A stretch of DNA of 64,000 nt from Macrotis lagotis (Eukaryota > Chordata > Mammalia > Peramelemorphia > Peramelidae), in assembly GCF_037893015.1 (NCBI RefSeq), contig NC_133661.1, forward strand, positions 189,609,991 to 189,673,990. The letters are read 5' to 3'. The translations under genes and the position numbers were made by a program. Positions 57,592 through 64,000 of the stretch are shown one piece after another. The first letter of the stretch is position 1. Each line of letters opens with the position of its first letter. Under the pieces are notes generated by a model that saw only the letters and a program-made list of their open reading frames with translations, was not told the origin of the DNA and ran no database searches.

Positions 57592-60318
57592 ACTCCCACA
57601 AAGATCTCAGTGTGTGAGAGACTCTGTCCTTCCTCCTGTTCTGTGAATGTCCATAAGCACCCCCATTTGTCACAGGGTTGCGGTAGGGGGTTGTCCTGCT
57701 GTTCTATGGGGGGCCTAGACAGTGATCAGGATCTGAATGTGGTCAGAACCCCAGCTTCCTCTTCCAAGGACAAAGGACAAAACTTGGGAGTCTCTCTCTG
57801 ATCCCTCCCTAGGCTCAGCTCATGCCCTGGGGGCTCCTCCTTACCAGCTCTGACTGCTTCCTGTCCCTGGATCTGGGCTGCCAAGACCAAGCTGCTTGCT
57901 GTGTGCCCTAAGGGTCAGGCTTCACATGCTTGCTCTTGCCTAGTTCCCCATCTGTTTCCCCAAGTTGTGCCCGGTGCTCCCTGGGGCATAAATCAGTAAA
58001 CTGGTTCCCAGTGCCCTGGGGCTGCCTCCGGGAGCTTGAGGATCTTTCACTCTGGTGGGCCACCTCTCTGGTGGGCTGCCCCTCCAACCCTGGGGAGCAG
58101 AGCCTTTCTGCTCTTTTCCAGGTTACCTTGAGTAGGAGAACTGCCTCACTGGCTCCCTCTGTGCGGTCTGTCTCTCGAAAATTTAGTTAGAGTCCTTAGT
58201 TTATATAAGTTTTATGAGAGAGCACCTAAGAGAAGATTCTCTTGTCACCATCTTGGCTCTGCCCCCCACTTACAATTTTTTCTAACTCATTAAAGTAATT
58301 TTTTGGAATTTTGATTGGTAGGACATTAACAAGTAGTTTAGTTTTGGTAGATTTGTCTTTTATATTATATTAGCTCAACCTATCCATGAGCAGTTGTTGT
58401 TTGACCAGTTATTTAAATCTCATTTTATTTGTGTGAGAAATGTTTTTATTTTTTTCAAATAGTTTTTGAGTCTGCCTTGGCAGGTAGACAGACTCCCAGG
58501 TATTTTATTTTTTCTGAGGTTCCTTGGAATGGCATTTCTTTTTCTAGCACTTTCTTCTGTATCTTGCTATTCATATATAGAAATCTTGAGGATTTATGAG
58601 AGTTTATTTTATATCTTGTGACATTGCTAATGTGGCAAATAATTTCTAGTAGTTTTTAAGATAATTTGGGGGGATTCTCTAGCTATACTATCATGTCATC
58701 TGAAAAGAGTGAGAGTTTTGTCTCTTCCTTGTCTATTATAATTTCTTTGATTTCTTTTTCTTCTCTTATTGCTGACATTAACATTTCTAATATGATATTG
58801 AATAATAGTGGTTATAATGGGCATTCTTATTTCACCCCTGATCTTATTGGGAATGCCTCTAGCCTATCCCTATTGTATATAAGGCTCATTGATGATTTCA
58901 AATTGATTCTGTTTACAATTCTAAGGAACAATCCATTTATTCATATGCTCACTACTGTTTTTAGAAGGAAAGGGGGCTGTATTTTTTCAAAAACTTTTTC
59001 AGCATCTATTGATATAATCATATGATTTCTGTTAGGTTTGCTATAGATATAATAAATTATTCTTACACTTTTCCTAATATTGAACCAACCTTGCATTCCT
59101 GGGATAAATCCTACTTGGTCATAATGTATTATCCCAGTGATAACTTGTTGTAGTCGTTTTGCTGGGATTTTATTTAAGATTTTTGCATCAATATTCATCA
59201 AGCAGATAGTTCTATAATTTTCTTTCTCTGTTTTAACTCTTCCTGGTATCAGTACAATATTGGTGTCATAGAATGAGTTAGGCAGAGTTTTGTCTTTACC
59301 TATTTTTTCAAACAGTTTATATAGAATTGGAATGAGTTGTTCTTTAAATTGAGAGAATTCACTTGTGAATCCATCTGGCTCTGGAGATGTCTTCTTAGGG
59401 ACTTCAAAAATGGCTTGTTGAATTTCTTTTTCTGAGACAAGGATATTTAGATATTTAATTTCCTCTTCATTTTACCTAGATAACTTATATTTTTGTAAAT
59501 ATTCTTCCAATTCCTTTAGATTGTCAAATTAATAAATTTGATGTCAATAGGCATAGATTTGGATAAAATAATTTTGAATTATCACTTTGATTTCCTCCTC
59601 ATTGGTGGTGAGTTTACCTTTGTCATTTATGATATTAGTAATATGGTTTTCTTCTTTCATTTTTTTAAACAAATTGACCAGAAGTTTATCAGTTTTATTG
59701 GTTTTTTCATAAAACCAGATCTTGGTTTTATTTATTAGTTTCATATTTTGCTTGCTTTTGATTTTATTAATTTTTCCTTTAATTTTTAGAATTTCTAATT
59801 TGGTGTTTAACTGGGGTTTTAATTTGTTCTTTCTCTAATTTTTTTAGTTGCATATTTATTTCATTGATTTCCTTTTTCTCTAATTGATTCATGTAAACAT
59901 TTAAAGATATACTATGTCCCCTGAAAGCAGCCTTGAAAGTATCTGATAGATTTTGATATGTTGTTTCATTATTGTCATTATTTAGGATAAAATAATTAAT
60001 TTTTTCTATAATTTGTTGTATAATCCACTCAATTTTTGAAATGAGTTTATTTAGTTTCTAATTAGTTCTGGGTCTATATCTCCCTGGCCCAATATTGCAT
60101 ATGATTTTTATTGCATTATAATTTGTAAAAGATGTATTCACTATTTCTGCCTTCTGCAACACATCATTAGGTTTTCTGACCTGGTACATGGTTGATTTTT
60201 TTGTAAATGCCATGTACTGCAGAAAAGATATTATATTCCTTTCTATATATCCATTCAATTTCCTCCAAAGGTCTATCATGTCTAGGTTTTCTAATAATCT
60301 ATTTTACCTCCTTAACTT

Positions 60319-63300
60319 TTTTTTAAAAGATTTTATTTATTTTGAGTTTTACAATTTTTCCTCTAATCTTACTTCCCTCCCGCCACACCCCACAGATGGC
60401 AATTTTCCAGTCTTTACATTGTATCCATGGTATGCATTTATCCAAAATAAATGTGATGAGCAAGAAATCATATCCTTAGGAAAGAAACATAAAATATAAG
60501 AGATAGCAAGGTCAGACAATAATATATCATTTTTTTTCCTAAATTAAAGGTAATAGTCCTTGGTCTTTGTTCAAACTCCACAGTTCTTTCTCTGGATATA
60601 AATGGTATCCTCCATCGCAGAGAGCTCTAAATTGTCTCTGATTATTGCACTAATAGAATGAACAACTCCATTAGGTTGATCATCACCCCCTTGTTGCTGT
60701 TAAGGTGTACAATGTTTTTCTGGGTCTGCTCAACTCACTCAGAATCATTTCAAGCAAATCACTCCAGGCTTTCTTTAATTCCCATCCCTCCTGGTTTCCA
60801 ACATAACAATAATATTCCATGACAGACATATACCAAGATTTGTTAAGCCATTCCACAATTGAGGGACATTCACTTAATTTCTAATTCTTTGCTACAAACA
60901 GGGTTGCTATAAATATTTTTGTACAAGTGATATTTTTACCCTTTTTCATAATCTCTTGAGGGTATAAGCTCAGTAGTGGTATTACTGGATCAAAGGGTAT
61001 GCCCATTTTTATTGCCCTTTGGGCTACTTTTTTACACTTTTTTTTCATTGAATCCCTGGAAATTTTTGACTTTTCATTTCTCCATATGAAATTACTTACA
61101 AGTTTTTCTAACTCGTTAAATAATTTTTTGGACTTCTGATTGGTAGGGCACTAAACAGGTAGTTTAATTTTGGTAGAATTGTCATTTTTATTATATTAGC
61201 TCAACCTCTACTTGAGCAGTTATTGTTTGACCAGTTATTTAAATCTGATTTTATTTGTTTGAAGAGTGTTTTGTAATTTTTTTCAAAATGTTTCTGAGTC
61301 TGCATTGGCAGTATTTTATATTGTCTGAGGTTACATTGAATGAGATTTTTCTTTCTAAGTCTTCCGGCTGCATCTTGCTAATCATATATAAAAATAGTGA
61401 GGATATATGAGGATTTATTTTTCTATCCTGGGACTTTGCTAAAGTTGCTAATAGTTTCCAGTAGTTTTCTTAATGATTTTTTGGATTTCTCCAGGCATAC
61501 CATAATGTGATCTGCAAAAAGGGAGAGTTTTGTCTCTCCCTTCCAAATTCTAATACCTTCAATTGCTTTTTCTTTTCTTATTTATGAAGCTAACATTTCC
61601 AATATGATATTGAATAGTAGTCAGTAGTGGTGATAATAGGCATCTAAGTTTCACCCCTGATCTTATTGGGAATGTCTGTCACCTCTCCCCCATTTAATAT
61701 GCTTGTTGATGGTGACAGATAGATAACTGCTTATTATTGTATGTAAAGTCAGATTATTCATATACTCTCTAGTATTGTTAGTAAGAATGGGTGCTGTATT
61801 TTGTCAAAATAATTTTCAGCATTTACTGATGTATTCATATGATTTCCAATAGGTTTGTTGTTGATTATACTAATAGTTTTTCTAATATTGAACTAACCCT
61901 GCATTCCTGGGATAAATCCTGCTTTGTCATAATGTATTATTTTAGTGATAATTGTTTTAATCATTTTGCTAATATATTATTAATATTTTTGCACCTATAT
62001 ACATCAGGGACATACATCCATGATTTCCTTTCTCTGTTTTAACTGTTCCTGGTTTAGGCATCAACACCATATTGATGTCATAGAAAGAGTTAGGCAAAGT
62101 TCCAAACACTTTATATAGAATTGGAACAAGTTGTTCCGTAAATGTTTGATAGAATTCACTTGTGAATCCATTTGTCCATGGAGATTTATTCTTAGGGAGT
62201 TCAATGATGGCTTGTTGAATTTCATTTTCTGAGATAGGGTTCATTAGATATTTAATCTCCTCTTCATTTAACCAGGGCAACTTACATTTTTGTAAATATT
62301 CATCCATTTCATTTAGAAACTCAAATTTATTGGTATAGAGTTGGGCAAAATAATTCTGAATTATTATTTTAAATTCCTCCTCATTGGTCATTAGTTCCCC
62401 TTTTTTATTTATGATACTAGCAATTTGGTTTTCTTCTTTCTTTTTTAATTAAATTGACCAGAGGTTTATTAATTTTATTGATTTTTCATAAAATCAACTC
62501 TTGTTTTTATTTATTAATTCAATGGTTTTTTTGCTTCTGATTTTGTTAAATTCTTCTTTAATTTTTTAGAATTTCTAATTTATATTTAATTGGGGATTTT
62601 TAATTTGTTCTTTATTTTTTTGAGTTGCATATTTAGTTCATTGACTTCCTCTTTCTCTAATTTATTCATACAAGAATTTACATATATAATATATTCCCTG
62701 ACAGCCCCTTTGAGTAATTCCCATAAGTTCTGCTATATTGTTTCATTATTGTCATTATCTAGGCTATAACAATTCTTTCCATAATTTTTTGTTTCATTCA
62801 CTCATTCTTTAAGATGAGGATATTTGGTTTCTAATTAGTTTTCAGTCTATATCTCCCTGGCCCAATATTGCTTATGATATTTATTGCATTATTGTCTGAG
62901 AAAGATATATTCACTATTTCTACCTTTCTTCAATTGATTATTAGGTTTTTATGCCCTAGTACATGGTGAATTTTTGTGTAAGAGCCATGTACTGCAGAAA
63001 AAAAGTTATATTCCTTTCTATCCCCATTCTATTTCCTCCATATGTCTTTCATATCTAGGTGCTAACAGTCTATTTACCTCCTTAACTTCTTTCTTGTTTA
63101 TTTTATGATTTGATTTATTTAAATCTGAGAGTGGGAGGTTGAAGTCTTAGACTAGTAGAGTTTTGCTGTCTATGTCTTCCTGTAATTCCTTCAACTTCTA
63201 TAAGACCTTGAATACTATATAATTTGGGTGCATACATCTTTAGTGTTGAAATTACTTTGTTGTCTATAGTACATTTTAGGAGAATATAGTTTCTTTCCTT

Positions 63301-64000
63301 ATCTCTTTTATCACTATCTATTTTTGCAGCTGCTTTTTCTGAGTTAAAGATTGCTGCAAAATACATTTTGCTCCAACCTTTTACCTTTCTTCTATATGTA
63401 TCTTTCTGTTTCAAATGAATTTCTTGTAAGCAGCAGATTGTAGGATTCTGGTTTTTAATCCACTCTGCTATTTGCTTACATTTTAAGTGACAGTTCATTC
63501 CATGCACATTCAAAGTTATAATTACTAACTTTTGCCCTTCATGTTATCTTCCCTCTGTTCGTATTTTTCCCTTTTTCCCCCTTTATCCATATTCCCCATT
63601 ATTTTGTTTCTGAATACCGCCATCTTCAGTGTGTTTGCCCTGCTATATCAACCTCTCTCCCCTTTCCCCTTTCCTCTTCTTCCTTCCCTTCTTTCTGTTA
63701 GTTCCCCTATTTCTCCCCCTCCCTGCCCCCCTCCCCCTTTTAATACATAAAAGCTAAGATAAATTTCTTAACTGAGTGTGTAAGTTAACTTTAAGCCAAG
63801 TCTGATGAGATGAAGATTCAGGTGCTTGTCACCTCCTCCCTTCTTTCCCCTCTATTACAATTGTACCCCTTAATGTAATGAGATTTACCCCCATTCAATT
63901 TCCTTCATCCTCCCGTCTCCTTACTGTCTTACTATAAAAACTATCATTCTATCTGACTCATGGAAAAGTCAGGAGTGTCCATCACTTCTGGCTAAGTATA
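60319..64000 (-). mobile_element. L1-F, running off the window
   Basis: 3'UTR (60319-60530), ORF2 C-terminal part (60530-61025), a deletion junction at about 61025-61035 (GGGCTACTTTTTTACACTTTTT), RT (61036-62400), endonuclease (62400-63515) and inter-ORF C-rich sequence to the window end. RT-side frame 61969-62391 holds [18 protein letters not shown]; endonuclease frame 63115-63513 holds NVHGMN and LQEIHLKQKDTY. All broken. The 5' part and upper TSD lie beyond 64000. Confidence 0.88.

Larger units (their letters stand above)
50587..58266 (-). mobile_element. ORF2-less L1 (HAL1-like) element, host of later insertions
   Basis: The sense 5' end at 58266 reads GGGGGGCAGAGCCAAGATGGTGAC. A 5'UTR (57600-58266), ORF1 N-terminus (57304-57591) and coil (56861-57097) follow, then the ORF1 body to about 55810. 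After removal of the provirus, SINEs and solo LTR, the rest is only a 3' tail (50587-50790) ending AATAAATAAATATT and A/T-rich. No RT or endonuclease sequence is present. The TSD with L1-E shows a single insertion event. Confidence 0.7.
48940..60318 (-). mobile_element. L1-E, split by a HAL1-like insertion
   Basis: Pieces: 48940-50586 (3'UTR and ORF2 C-terminal part) and 58267-60318 (RT domain and part of the endonuclease). The join is a direct repeat, ACTTACAATTTTTTCT, at 50571-50586 and 58267-58282, a 16-bp TSD of the element between. RT frame 58941-59201 holds [11 protein letters not shown] and IDAEK; 60058-60279 holds the endonuclease tail. L1-F interrupts it again at about 60318. Confidence 0.9.

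Noticed and set aside
57307..57801. 164-codon plus-strand frame
   Set aside because: Shadow of the HAL1-like ORF1 on the opposite strand.
1..64000. A previously undescribed functional gene system
   Set aside because: Every large open frame I could read is retroelement-derived or a decayed receptor; nothing suggests a working host system in this window.

Overview
The window is repeat-dominated mammalian genomic DNA and reads as marsupial. The evidence is the dominant short repeat, a tRNA-like SINE with the core GCTAGGTGGCACAGTGG...GTTCAAATCC...CTAGCTGTGTGGCCTTGG (WSINE1/Mar1 type), together with many marsupial-style LINE-1 copies, CORE-SINE/MIR and L2 relics, and a type D-like endogenous retrovirus (ERV). 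An Australian marsupial, possibly a dasyurid, is the best guess; the species is inference. No intact protein-coding host gene was found.

Layout. 1-3.2 kb: a (TG)n(GA)n microsatellite, an old plus-strand L1 ORF1 relic, one SINE with a clean target-site duplication (TSD), and a dead family-4-type olfactory receptor at 2254-3173. 3.2-8.5 kb: sparse old sequence with MIRs and SINEs. 8.5-12.6 kb: an old minus-strand L1 split by a plus-strand L1 3' end and by two adjacent SINEs. 12.6-15.3 kb: SINEs, L2 pieces and an unexplained 140-bp direct repeat. 15.3-29.0 kb: an old minus-strand L1 (L1-B) carrying a full-length younger L1 (L1-A, 18334-25049, 15-bp TSD) and an ERV transcript copy (25228-28378, 15-bp TSD, poly-A, R-to-R ends) that looks as if it was retrotransposed by L1 machinery.

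29.5-30.6 kb: an old plus-strand L1 5' end. 30.6-41.7 kb: copy A of a diverged local duplication, interrupted by the full-length L1-C (32962-40137), whose endonuclease region carries a roughly 300-bp hexamer array. 41.7-45.2 kb: simple repeats, a MIR, a broken L1 ORF1 (L1-D) and a SINE. 45.2-48.8 kb: copy B of the duplication, which keeps the empty site for L1-C and for one SINE. 48.9-60.3 kb: L1-E, split at 50586/58267 by an ORF2-less L1-like (HAL1-like) element, which itself carries C-rich SINE variants, a solo LTR with a perfect 6-bp TSD (50797-51218) and a short provirus (51774-55698). 60.3-64.0 kb: L1-F, which runs off the window.

The provirus lies on the minus strand. It has two 378-bp LTRs, a Lys-type primer-binding-site start, a splice donor, a betaretrovirus-like matrix region, a capsid piece fused by deletion to the integrase end, and a gamma/type D style Env. 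All its genes are broken by frameshift or deletion. The main biology recorded here is serial nested retrotransposition, nearly all in one orientation, with enough TSDs and one empty-site paralogue to order the events. I found no functional operon-like or immune system.
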